Positions 33,352 through 43,500 of a stretch of 64,000 nt of DNA are shown here, piece by piece (position 1 is the stretch's first letter; each line of letters opens with the position of its first letter). Source of the DNA: Haemonchus contortus. Lineage: Eukaryota; Nematoda; Chromadorea; Rhabditida; Trichostrongylidae. The DNA is taken from contig LS997567.1 in assembly GCA_000469685.2 (NCBI GenBank), positions 21,872,108-21,936,107 of the forward strand. The letters run 5' to 3'. The notes beneath the pieces were generated by a model. It saw only the letters and a program-made list of their open reading frames with translations, did no database searches and was not told where the DNA came from. Position numbers and translations under genes: made by a program.

Positions 33352-34310
33352 ACCATTCCATGAAGGTACTACCATGTCTTCGTTCCGCGCCACTGAAAAA
33401 AACTTTGAGGGTGGTCGGGGAAATGCAATAACCATTTAGGTGGGCAATGTCGCGTGCCATTTCCAACGGCTCTTTCCGCTCATCCTCTCCAGTACAGACC
33501 TTCGTGGCGGTTCGGAACATGCTCATTACAACGGCTCGTTTTGTATGGAGAGGATGAGCTGAGCGATAATGGACGATGTTTTTATTGCTTGGTTTTCTGT
33601 ACCACTTCGTAGCAACCATATCGCCCTGCAACCTTACTTGAACCTTTAAGAAAGGAAGTCAATCTTCGGTAGGTTTTTCCCGTGTTAGCTTGATGTGCTC
33701 CGACTGTGTGTTGATTAGGTCAAAACACGTATCTATTTCTTCCTGCGTCGAACAGACTATGGAGCAATCATCTATATGTCTGCAGTAGAGCAGGGGAGGT
33801 GTTGTTCTATGACCAAACCTTTAGTCTGCGCAAAATACCGTCCCGACAACTGAGACACTCTTTTAGAGGTGCAAGTTGCAATGTAGAAAGCAATTGCATA
33901 TTGATATCGGTTTGGTGCTGGCTAAGGAGCTCGAGTACGGCTTTCATAGCAGACCCGTTGATGACGTTGGTATAGAGGGCTCCTACATCAAAGGATTTCA
34001 TAGCGCACGAATTACTTGGATGTATTGGGCCAAGGCGATCCAAAAACATTTGAGTGTTTGCTAGGTGGGATGGTGTGAATTTTAGCAGCTGCACCAAATT
34101 AGTATTAAGGAACCACGCGATACGGTCAGTAGGACCACCCACGCAGCTTATGATGAGACGGACTTTTACCGAGGTGGGATTAACAGAAGACAGGTCTTCT
34201 GCTTCCGAAAACTTATGCGTTTTCATTGGCAGGTACAAGAGTCCAGGAACCGCAATTGTGCGCGCGCAGATCCCTCGAGGCATTTTGGATACAGGCCACC
34301 AAACAGAATA
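33352..34310 (-). pseudogene. Penelope-like reverse transcriptase fragment
   Basis: Minus-strand frames: PMKTHKF, VRLIISCVGGPTDRIAWFLN, LLKFTPSHLANTQMFLDRLG, MKSFDVGALYTNV (first catalytic Asp), a gap, then YCRHIDDCSIVCST (near 33790; the second catalytic Asp pair, IDD), SEHIKLTREKP, KWYRKPSNKNIVHYRSAHPL and VFFSGAERRHGST. This is the Penelope-like RT palm and thumb order. A stop lies after KPTED (near 33660), and the part between the two Asp motifs is shortened. No GIY-YIG domain follows. Confidence 0.8.
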
Positions 34311-34570
34311 TGAACCGGAGGGAGGATGCCTAACAATTACGCGGGAACTGAGGCCTTATATAAAGTTGGCCTTTCCACAAGGATTCCGATGAAGACCAAG
34401 CCCGGCTGACCTGGTCCCACTATCGGTTGCTGGGTGATTTCGAGGACACACGAAGTGACGGTGAATGCTCCTCCTTTGGGTTATGTGGTGCTCTGGGGGG
34501 TCTCGAACTTCCGTAGGGTTGTGGAGACCTTTGATATAATATCCACAAATTGTTTTTGATCCTATTTTCA

Positions 34571-34606
34571 GGCTCTGAGGAAGGCGACATCGCCGAAACG
34601 TTAGCT
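34571..34606 (+). ncRNA. Candidate variant hammerhead ribozyme
   Basis: All core elements are present in order: stem I strand GGCT (34571-34574), CTGAGGA (34575-34581, the CUGANGA box), an extra A, stem II GGCG/CGCC with loop ACAT (34583-34594), GAAA (34595-34598), a minimal self-complementary ACGT in place of stem III, U as the cleavage-site base (34602), and AGCT (34603-34606) pairing with GGCT through one G-U pair. Hammerhead variants with diminished stem III are known from Penelope-like elements, and a Penelope RT fragment lies 260 bp away, although on the opposite strand. Confidence 0.6.
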
Positions 34607-34763
34607 AATAAATCTTTATATCAACCTCGTGGGAGTTCCAGGCAAAATTAACATCAGTTCACAACCATGCCGAGGTTGATGGAAGCCAGAACGAGGAAAT
34701 TGTTAGTCGTGTTACTCTAACCACTCTTCCTACCGTCTCTCAACTTTCTTTCTCTTACCACGG

Positions 34764-36192
34764 AAGGATCCCAAGTCGGAAAGGCCATTTGAAATGAGAC
34801 CTACACTGCTGGACGTGTGTTTGGATGCTGAGTTCAAATCTGCTTTCCAAAATTGCCAAGCGTTTCTCTGAACGAAGTTATGAGGGTGGTTTCAGGGAGC
34901 TTAACATAAGAAAGCTTAGATAACATGCTTGTGCCTCGTTTCTCAGCGGCGGCTCGATGTAGTTGTAAGCGTGACGCTTCATGTGCGAGAGGCTAGGGTT
35001 AGGGTCATGAGGATCGGAATTATGTAGAATTTTTCCCTTCAGGACTAGAACATACTCTCATGGTGATGTTATCACGTTTTATGACCTCTTAATGCTTTTG
35101 CTGGTATTTATCCACATGAAGTAATTCTTCTCTTTTACTCGCATGCCCATGCACTCTATATTCACAGTAGGATAACTTTTGCCACTTTATGAACAAATGT
35201 GGTACTCTAGCACAAAATGCTTGAAACAAGGAAGCTTCTTACAATGGAACGGATGAAAAAAATCCGTCATAGCCAATTGCTTTATCTTACTAACCCCAAG
35301 TCAGAAGTAAAACAGAATTGCGTAAACGTCCCAAAATCACACGGGTGAGTGCTTATGTAGCCGGCGACATACCATGAAAAAAAAATTCCTAAATCTAACC
35401 GCACAGAACTGAAAGTAGACAAGCAATAGTAAGCAAAGAATGGAGTCTCGTGTGTACATGCAAAAGTTGAAATCATGAGGTATTACAAATGAGGTGGTGC
35501 GTTCAACCATATTTCTAAGAGGAAATAAGAAATGAGCTTCTATCGGCTGTATTAGCCTCGTGGTAGCCTCGAGCAGGGTGTCATTCCCTTCATCTGCTTT
35601 TGTGGAGGTACGACGCACTGAATAGCTTTCTGGTCTTTGAATGATGTCCACGAGTCCACTATCAACAGGGCTGGTGGTGGTGAGTCCGGAGCTTCTACGC
35701 ACCATCGCACCTAATCTGGCATCAACACCCACTCTAGCATCATCATTGCTCATCATATGCGTTTTACTCGCCCGCACCCCCAAATTTAGCGCACGGAGGA
35801 ATCTCCCACTCGGTATAAGGTAGGTAGGTAGGTAGGAGAAGGTATCAGCAAAGCATTGAAAGGTTGTAAAATGTGATAAAATCTTTATGAGGGTTTTTTC
35901 TAGTCCTTAAGGGGAAAATTCTATATAATGCAAAAATTCCGTCCCCTACAAAACCCCAACCCTAGCCTCGCACAAGAGGCGTCACGCTTACCACTATACC
36001 GAGCCGCCGTTGAGAAACGAGGCACAAGCATGTAATTTAAGCTTTCTTCTGTTGAGCTCCTTGAAGCCACCCTCATAACTTTTTCAGAGAAACGCTTGGA
36101 AAATTCGGAAAGCGGATATGGACTCAGCATCCAAGAACACGTCCAGCAGTGTAGGTCTCGTTTCAGATGGCCACTTCGACTTGGGATCCTTC
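34764..36192. mobile_element. Foldback element FB4
   Basis: Inverted arms of about 300 bp (34764-35058 and about 35894-36192). Shared blocks are AAGGATCCCAAGTCG, GAGACCTACACTGCTGGACG, TGCTTGTGCCTCGTTTCTCA and CGGCGGCTCG. The outer 120 bp align with the arm ends of FB1, FB2 and FB3. The arms hold a tRNA-like core (right arm, minus strand: CTCGGTATAGTGGTAAGCGT as A box region and a worn GGTTGGGGTT B box). The loop contains an open frame listed separately. Confidence 0.8.
35337..35783 (-). CDS. Unassigned ORF in the loop of FB4
   Basis: A 148-codon open frame entirely in the FB4 loop. It starts MGVRASKTHMMSNDDARVGV; residues to about 110 are polar and mixed (PVDSGLVDIIQRPESYSVRR, STKADEGNDTLLEATTRLIQ), while the last 40 are hydrophobic. 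The first ATG is not certain, since the frame is open a little upstream. I recognise no domain. It could be a captured host exon, a retroelement remnant or chance. Confidence 0.3.
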   Translation of the reverse strand: MGVRASKTHMMSNDDARVGVDARLGAMVRRSSGLTTTSPVDSGLVDIIQRPESYSVRRTSTKADEGNDTLLEATTRLIQPIEAHFLFPLRNMVERTTSFVIPHDFNFCMYTRDSILCLLLLVYFQFCAVRFRNFFFMVCRRLHKHSPV

Positions 36193-36197
36193 CTTGG

Positions 36198-36758
36198 TTA
36201 GATCCGAGGACTAATATGACGACCGTGAGAAGCTGTGGGAGGATAGCAACAACAACGAAAGGGGAAGCGGGTGGCATTCGAGGGCGCGACAACGACCGAG
36301 TAGACTTCGACCACAAAGATTTGTTTAACCGATCCGTTGATCCTGTACACTTCGGCCCAGTACACTGGGGCATTAAAATCATAAAAGTTACATTTTTTCT
36401 TTGCCACGCTGCACTTTCTTAACTCCGTGTGTAGCCGAAAGGCAAACGGTAAGTGGGGTAGAATGGATACAAATTTCACGGCTCTGACCTTAGGATACCC
36501 AGAATTGATTACTTTGTGCTTGCGATGAGCAACACAATCATTGGGCTTGCTCTGTGTGTTACGGCACTTAAACGACTGGTAATAGTAAGGGAATTGCTTG
36601 TAACGCCCTGAGGTTCCCTTGTAGATGCTCTGTGCATGCGTTGGAAAAAAACTTTTGTTCATGAAATTCTCCGTAGGCGCTTCGAATATATAACTTTTAT
36701 TTGGTGAACTGAGCCCATTTGCTTCTGTTGGGCCGTTATTGTCTGGCAGAGTGGGCAC
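36198..36758 (-). CDS. Unassigned 186-codon ORF in the BEL/Pao remnant
   Basis: It follows the post-protease segment in a different frame, where reverse transcriptase would be expected. Features seen: several Cys (KCRNTQSKPNDC, RKCSVAKKKC), aromatic-rich stretches (FPYYYQSF, YWAEVYRI) and no clear RT motif. A C-terminal envelope-like protein of some BEL elements is possible but unproven. Its last codons run into the FB4 border. Confidence 0.35.
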   Translation of the reverse strand: MPTLPDNNGPTEANGLSSPNKSYIFEAPTENFMNKSFFPTHAQSIYKGTSGRYKQFPYYYQSFKCRNTQSKPNDCVAHRKHKVINSGYPKVRAVKFVSILPHLPFAFRLHTELRKCSVAKKKCNFYDFNAPVYWAEVYRINGSVKQIFVVEVYSVVVAPSNATRFPFRCCCYPPTASHGRHISPRI

Positions 36759-38369
36759 AGATGTTTTTAATGGCCGTCATATCATAGCTTGCTTTAGGTT
36801 TGTTACATTCTTCTACAAGCAATCCTTCACCGTATAAGGTAGACCCAAATATAGTGTTCACAATGTGAAGACCTGAAGGAGTTCTCGCGATGGAATTCCA
36901 ATTCAATTTTAATTCATGGTAAAGGTCTTACCCTACCGAAAAGTGAGCACTTTAGTGTTCCTCTCGAAGCTTCGAGTTTGCGAAGCAGATATTGGTTTTT
37001 TCAAAAAAAGTAATATCTATGTCTCTCAATCTAACGCTGAGGAATCCGTTGGTAAGCACTGGTTTTGCATGGATCCTAGGGTCGACTTCTTCTCCAAACG
37101 CAGTGTAGTCACTACGTGACTTTCAAAATACTCAGTACGTCCAGTAATACCCGATATTGTGCATATTTCGGGTGTGGACTTAGGATGAGTCCTTCAGCGG
37201 TTCCCTCTTCTGTGACGGTCTTTTGGCCCCAGAGTCGAAAAGGAGAAGCACCTTTTCGTACTTCTGCTTTCTGTAATGTCATAGGTTCCCTTCAGCAGTC
37301 ATTAGGACTAGCTGTGAACTTGCCTGATTTTGCTCGTTAGCAAGTGTAACGGTGTTTTTTTGTTTTCATATGAGTGTTACAGTTTGAAAAATTCTTAGAA
37401 TCATTCTAGTTTCTCTGAATGATGACTCCTGTTTTGATTATCTTGAGGCCAAGAGGCAGAGGGAAAAGGGCACTCGTTCAGATGGACGGTTCCTCTCAAA
37501 ACTCCGCTATTATCGTCTGTTATTATTTTCGGCGACGGCTTTGATCCGTAATGGTTCTGATTGGAAGCAATAAATGATTACTTCTATGGCAAAGATGCAC
37601 GTATCGTTAATTTGGATATGCGAGTTGATTGCCATATCATGTCTTTCGGTGGAGCTACTGCCCACGGCATGACCCAGCCTACCCTCGACGTATTCCTTAG
37701 CGGCGGTCTCCCTCTTCAATTGAACCATCAAGTCTTCCGTTGTGAGACTGTCATGAGGTTGCCCCTGTACCAGAACAGGCTTCGTGGCATGCTTACATGG
37801 GATTTCGATAATATGGTGTATTGGCGGTTCAGTGGTTTTGTACTAATAACTCCGGTGATGACGGAGTGAAATACAGCAAATATAATAAGCGCGGTCGTTA
37901 CCGCTATGAAATGCACAGAAGGAAAGTTAGTAAATAAGTATTTATCTAAACGACACAAAACCTACGTGCTGCCTTTGCTGTTGCGTAAGGTAGAATGGTG
38001 GACCCACTTATCTCGGGGCCGCTTGACCCCGCACTCTTGAGGGGCGTGGGTTAAGCTGGAGGGAGTCGTCTCAGACAGTGAGACGACGAGATAGTTATGG
38101 CGAGGTGATCGTCGCCTTAGACGACGATATATGGTTTCACACCATATTGGATCACAGGTTTTTGTTACTGCTGATATCATTTGATGGACCAAACATTGCA
38201 CTTGGGTGGAAGTTGTGAAACTTTCAGCCGAATTCCCAGCGGGCCTTAGAGTTATCAACTTTCGGACTGTTTCGGCTCTATTCACACGAAGGTTACTGTA
38301 ATTACTTTGGAAGGTTTGAATTACCTAAATGTAATTTTCTGGTAATAGTTTTATTCTCTTAATAGTGTT

Positions 38370-38735
38370 TCAGGCTTTCCCCATCAAGCTTTCCTTTACT
38401 AGCAAAACTTTTTCCATCATGTCGAGCTCGTCACTTTTATGGACCATTTCGAAGACTGCCCAGAACTCTGGGAAAATTTCGGCGTTTCCGTAAAACTTGC
38501 ACAGGGACGCTGGAGGTGGTCTGAGTCTATGAACCTCTACCTGACGACCTCTTGGTGGGTGTATGCGCTCAATAGGCTGCGACTCTTCTGTGTTACCTAT
38601 TGAATAGATCCTGTTATTTCTGCTTGGGCCATGCTCAGAACCCTCGTCCGGGTTGATTTGAGAGCGGTTGTCCTTCCCTTCTGAGTTCAGCCCTTGTAGC
38701 CTCTGGGAGTTTTTCGTGATGTACCCTAATTTCAC
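38370..38735 (-). pseudogene. BEL/Pao gag fragment
   Basis: A 121-codon frame containing NPDEGSEHGPSRNNRIYSIG, RLRPPPASLCKFYGNAE, FPEFWAVFEMVHKSDELDMM and EKVLLVKESLMGKA. The last two match the conserved BEL gag stretch in which an F-x-x-FW core is followed by LDxxEKxxxLKxxLxGxA. A related fragment lies on the plus strand at 32428. Confidence 0.7.
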
Positions 38736-39160
38736 GTCTAGTCTGCCTCTTACACACCTTGCTTAGTCAAGGCTCGCAGGGAGCATAAACCCAAGCTCGT
38801 CCATGTCGGGCATTGTGGAGTGGAGACTCGAATTTTCCTCTATTTGTTATATTTCGAGCATGCTTCCTTCTATCAGCCTTATTTTCATAAGTTTTAGGCT
38901 CTTATCCGATCTCGTTATAGTTTGAGGAAATTTGAGTGATTAGTCTTATTTTCTTCGTCTATTGCGGTGTAGTTGTACTCGCTATAGGGCACGATCAAAT
39001 TCTTAAGCGTCGTTGCGCTGGAAATGGTTGTTGTTTTGTGAAAATGGGGCGAATCTTCATGATCAATGGCTTTGTCTTATTAAAATCGATAAAGTTTGCT
39101 TACAAAACCACGTCCGATCCTATTTGATGATTCGAATGGTATAGAATCTCGTTGGATTCT

Positions 39161-39420
39161 TGTACCGAACGTCGGGTCCGGTAGTGAGGTATCGAAACGA
39201 GAAACGTATGGCAAGAAATACACCGAGCTGTATTAATTCGTTTATTGAAACGAAACTAATCAATAACAAATAAACGAAACTCGATAAAAACAAAATAATC
39301 TGCAAATCCGCTATACCGAAAACAAACAAACAAAAAAATGAATCACGGCGAATAAGGGGGGGGGGGAGACGGCAGAGGAGAGACGTGGGCGGGGGGATGG
39401 TCACTAAAAAACCCAGAACA
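39161..39420 (-). repeat. Probable 3' LTR of the gypsy element
   Basis: On the minus strand it runs TGTTCTGGG ... GGTACA, giving TGT..ACA ends. It is preceded by a purine-rich tract (AAAAGGGGAGCAAGAGATAG) and contains AATAAA near 39240. No second copy is in the window to prove it. Confidence 0.4.
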
Positions 39421-39502
39421 CAACTCTATCTCTTGCTCCCCTTTTATGTTGTCTGTTTCTCGCCCAACGCCCTCCTCTTCCTAGTGCAGATCACTGACCT
39501 GC

Positions 39503-40480
39503 TCACTGACATGCCGCCCCCTCTCGTGCCGATTCCCACATCGGCTGGTACTCTACTCTCTTAATTTCTGGCAGCTCTACCTTTCCACTCAGCTTTTTCC
39601 TTATACACTCATATAACGATTTCGCACAACCTACGGCAAAATTGGAACCGTAATAATACAATGCTGTCTCTGGTGATCCTATCTCCCAAAAAACCCGACC
39701 ATTTTCTACTTTTGTGCCTGCCGCACTATAGAACTGTCCCGCAGCGGCTTGTCTCTTTATGGTCTCATCCAACATAGACCATATTTCCACCATCGACTTC
39801 CAATTTTCCACATTTTTCTCGATGACCGGAGGCCATGCAGTTACTATCTGTCCTCCTTCGGCCAAATGATGCCCGCATGCCTTAACGATTTCACAGATTT
39901 CCTCCTCCTTAAAATTTTTCTCTTCGGGCCACACAATGATCCAAGTGGCATGCGTTGTCCATTCCGTCAGGATCTCACGCAGCTGCTTGAACGAAGTTGC
40001 AACTCTCGTTGTAATTCCTCTTTTCGGCCCGTCCTTCTCGAGTAACGCAGCACTTGCTGGAGCTGCGAAGGCCGTTGGGCCTTGTTTTATCTGCCGTTTC
40101 TTCTTTTCCTCCTCTTCAAGCTCCTTTTTCAGCTTTTTCAGGGCGGAGTCATAGGTCTTTTCGAATCCAAACGACTCAATCTTCTCGTGCTTCCTGATGC
40201 CATCCGTCACACAAATGAATTCGGTCCAGTCAAGACACTTCGAATACGCGACACGCAGCACAATCTGGAGAGCTTCTTCATCGAAACATACTGCGCCATC
40301 CTTCCAAAATTTTATCTTCGACGCCATGTCCAGGTCCATGCGAATGAATATGCTAGCCGCTCTCCACTCATTCCAAAGTGACCCCATCGGCTTCTGCGAA
40401 AATGCTCCTGGAAACTGGATTCCTGCGAGCTCGCCGAGTTTCACGTCATTCAGGCAGCCCTCTCCACAAGTGTATTCCAA
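39503..40480 (-). CDS. Extra ORF downstream of gypsy pol, 325 aa, function unknown
   Basis: It starts 104 bp after the polyprotein stop, in the same direction, and ends about 80 bp before the LTR. Residues 1-100: mixed globular (MEYTCGEGCLND..., WRAASIFIRM). About 105-130: a charged coiled-coil-like stretch (ALKKLKKELEEEEKKKRQIK). About 165-240: an alternating alpha/beta segment (FKQLREILTEW, ATWIIVWPEEKNF, EICEIVKACGHHL, GGQIVTAWPPV). There is no signal peptide, no transmembrane segment and few Cys, so it is not envelope-like. It is fully open, like pol, which suggests selection or youth. Confidence 0.7.
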   Translation of the reverse strand: MEYTCGEGCLNDVKLGELAGIQFPGAFSQKPMGSLWNEWRAASIFIRMDLDMASKIKFWKDGAVCFDEEALQIVLRVAYSKCLDWTEFICVTDGIRKHEKIESFGFEKTYDSALKKLKKELEEEEKKKRQIKQGPTAFAAPASAALLEKDGPKRGITTRVATSFKQLREILTEWTTHATWIIVWPEEKNFKEEEICEIVKACGHHLAEGGQIVTAWPPVIEKNVENWKSMVEIWSMLDETIKRQAAAGQFYSAAGTKVENGRVFWEIGSPETALYYYGSNFAVGCAKSLYECIRKKLSGKVELPEIKRVEYQPMWESAREGAACQ

Positions 40481-40584
40481 ATGACCTTTGTCGCTCTTTG
40501 CGCGGTTTTCGGCGCCTCTGAAACATGTACTACTTACTTTGTTTACACTGACTTTTGCTCTTCTTCCCCTTCTACCTCTACTGG

Positions 40585-43500
40585 TTACTGTAGATCGTCG
40601 GAAAAATAGGGCGGTACAATCCTCAACATGTCAAATTGCACACGTATGGGCTCTACGTTCTCCCCTATTCTACTGATGACCGCCGAGTTCTCACTCGCCT
40701 CTATCACTCGAAAAGGCCCAGCCCAATCACAGGTCAGCTTTGGATGAGCGCTCATGGCCTTCTCTTTTGGGGACGACATATAGACCCTATCTCCTACTTT
40801 AGGATGCTTACTGATGTCGACCTTATTTCGTCTGTCATACTCCATTTTCATTTTTCCTCGTATCCGTTCATTATACTCTTTAACTCTATCATGGACTTCA
40901 GCCATCGCCTGCAATAGCTGTGCCTTATAATCATCCCTACTTTCATCCATCGTATACCACGACACTCCACCGTTAGGAATTACTCCCGATGGATAACCTG
41001 GATCCACACCGTGTAAAATAAAGTATGGGCTCTCACCGGTTGCCTGATGCGGTGTTATATTGTATGCGAACATGCAGAACGGCAATCTTACGTCCCACTC
41101 CACCGGAACCACCGTACTACGTCGCAACATTGCTACTATCGTTCCATTTAATCGTTCCGTAATGCCATTCTCTCTCGGGTTATAACCCTTCGTTGTTATC
41201 TGTTCGATTTTCGTGATCTTTGTCAACTCCTCCATTACCCGGTTCTCAAACTCTGCCCCCTTGTCAGACATGATCACTTTTGGCCAGCGGCATCCTTCCG
41301 CGATCCATCGCACAAAGAGGGTTCTCGCTATCGTTTCTGCTGATTTGTTGGGCACCGGGTATGCCGCAGCGAATTTGGAAAAGTGGTCAATGACCGTAAT
41401 CGCATAGCGGTTGCCACTTGTCGTGTTTCCCAACTCTAGCACATCAACACCCACTATCTCATATGGCTTCGTGGTAGCGATCGGCTTTAGTGGAGGTACT
41501 ATCTTTAGTCTTGCGTTATGCGCGAAGCAGCGCTGGCACTCCCTTGTCGACTTGTTGATATCCTGAACCATGGTAGGCCAGAATACTTCTTTCTTGAGCC
41601 TGTTCAACAATTTATGAGCGCTGAAATGCCCAGCAAATGTTCCTGCATGCGCTTCGTGAAAGATCTCATAGCGAGCACTTTTTGGGGCCACGTACACCAA
41701 AGTTCCGTCTTTCTGAAACATTTTCAATTCACCTTCCTCTATCACGAAATCTGCAGCACGCACCGGATTTTTCAGTCCCGTTAACAGAAAGACCCTTTTC
41801 TCATCTCCCCGAGCTACTGCTTCTAGGATAGGGGCGATTTCGCTGTCTTCCTCCAATTCCTTTATCCACTTTGTCTTACTCTGAACCACCTGCACGGTGT
41901 TAACCACCGCGTCGCCTATTTCCTGAATGGGTTCCTCATCACTCCAAACTGCTGCTCCCCTGCTGAGCGCGTCCGCTACTACATTTGATTTTCCTTTTAC
42001 ATATTTTATCACCAAATTATATCTCTGTATCTCTAATGACCACCGCAGGACTCTTGCGGAAACATTGGTACGATTGAATAAGGCTGTTAGCGGCTGATGA
42101 TCAGTCAACACAATCGTGGGTAGTCCATAGATAAACATGTGGAATCGCCTAATAGCGAACATCACCGCTAATGCCTCCAAGTCTGTTACGTGGTACCTAC
42201 GCTCAGCCTTACTGAGGCCTTTTGATGCAAAATATATAGGATGCAGTTGCTTATCTTCACCCTCTTGAGAAAGAACTGCTCCTAACCCGACCGTTGACGC
42301 ATCCGTACAAATTACAAACGGTTTGGACCCATCCCTTGCCTTCTCTATGTTGGGTTGGCTAAGCACTGGTGACGTAGATATCATTTCCTTGACTTTTCCA
42401 AAAGCAACTCTGTGTTCATCAGTCCATCTCCATGTTGCCTTAGGGGATGTTAAAGAAAACAAACTCTCTGCCGCTTTAGCAAATCCGAGGCAAAATTTAC
42501 GATAGAACGACGCCATTCCCAAGAACGTCCTTAGTTCCTTCGCATTCTTTGGGACCGGATACTTAGTGATCGACTCAACCTTTGCCGGGTCCATGTGAAT
42601 GCCATCCCTATCAATAACGTGACCAAGAAAATTTACTCTAGTTTGCATAAGGACGCACTTCTGAGCTTTCAGCCTTAGTCCCGCGTCCTGCAGCTTTGTG
42701 CAGACTTCCCTCAGTAGGTCGATATGCCTCTCTCTCGTGTCTGTGCAGATGACGATATCATCGATATAGCAAAATACCTCAGCGCCAAGAAGATCTCGCA
42801 GAACTGTATCCATCAACCGTTGAAAAACAGCGGGACTCGTACTCAGACCGGATGGAGTGACCCGAAATTGGAAGAGTCCCTCCGGCGTAGTAAACGCAGA
42901 CTTCTCCCGTGCTTCGGCTGTTAGAGGTATCTGCCAGTACCCACTGCAGAGATCTAGAGTTGAGAAGTACGATTTTCCTGACATGCTTTGTAGTACTGCA
43001 TCAATGTTAGGTAGCGGGTACGAGTCGAGTTTGATTCTCTTGTTTAATTCCCGATAGTCCACGCATAATCTTAAACTGCCATCTTTCTTTTCTACTAACA
43101 CAATCGGGAAGGCCCATTCCGAGCAACTTTTCTCTATAATTTTTCTGTTCTCTAGGTCAGACAACAACTTTTTCAGCTTTTCTCTGATTCCGAACGGAAC
43201 TGGCCTAGTTTTCATTTTGATGGGCTTGCTCGATCCAGTATCAATGTCCATCTGTACCCTATTAGTCCCTGTTAGCTCTCTATCACATATAGAAAACGCG
43301 TTAGGGAATTCCTCCAAAACTGAAATCAAGTCTTCGCTTAAGCTTTCTACCTTTGAACTTTCCCGTATCTGTTCATATAGTATTAGCTTTCTTTCGGGCT
43401 CACTATACTCCTGACTCTCGCTATCCATCATCAAGGGATTCAGTTCTTCCCAGTTTTCACGCCACTTTTCTGTTCCCCATCTACCCACTTCTTCGCCTTC

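Larger units (their letters stand above)
36198..38900 (-). mobile_element. BEL/Pao retrotransposon, broken copy
   Basis: Reading leftward on the minus strand: gag N-terminus (38735-38370), more gag (QCLVHQMISA.. CDPIWCETIYRR, 38285-37990; LKRETAAKEYVEGRLG, 37730), an aspartic protease motif (LLLFDSGAK, near 37240), the BEL-type post-protease segment (NSIARTPSGLHIVNTIFGST, near 36880), then an open frame at 36758-36198. Reverse transcriptase, RNase H and integrase are missing. Multiple stops and shifts. The left end abuts FB4, the right end the gypsy LTR. Confidence 0.7.
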
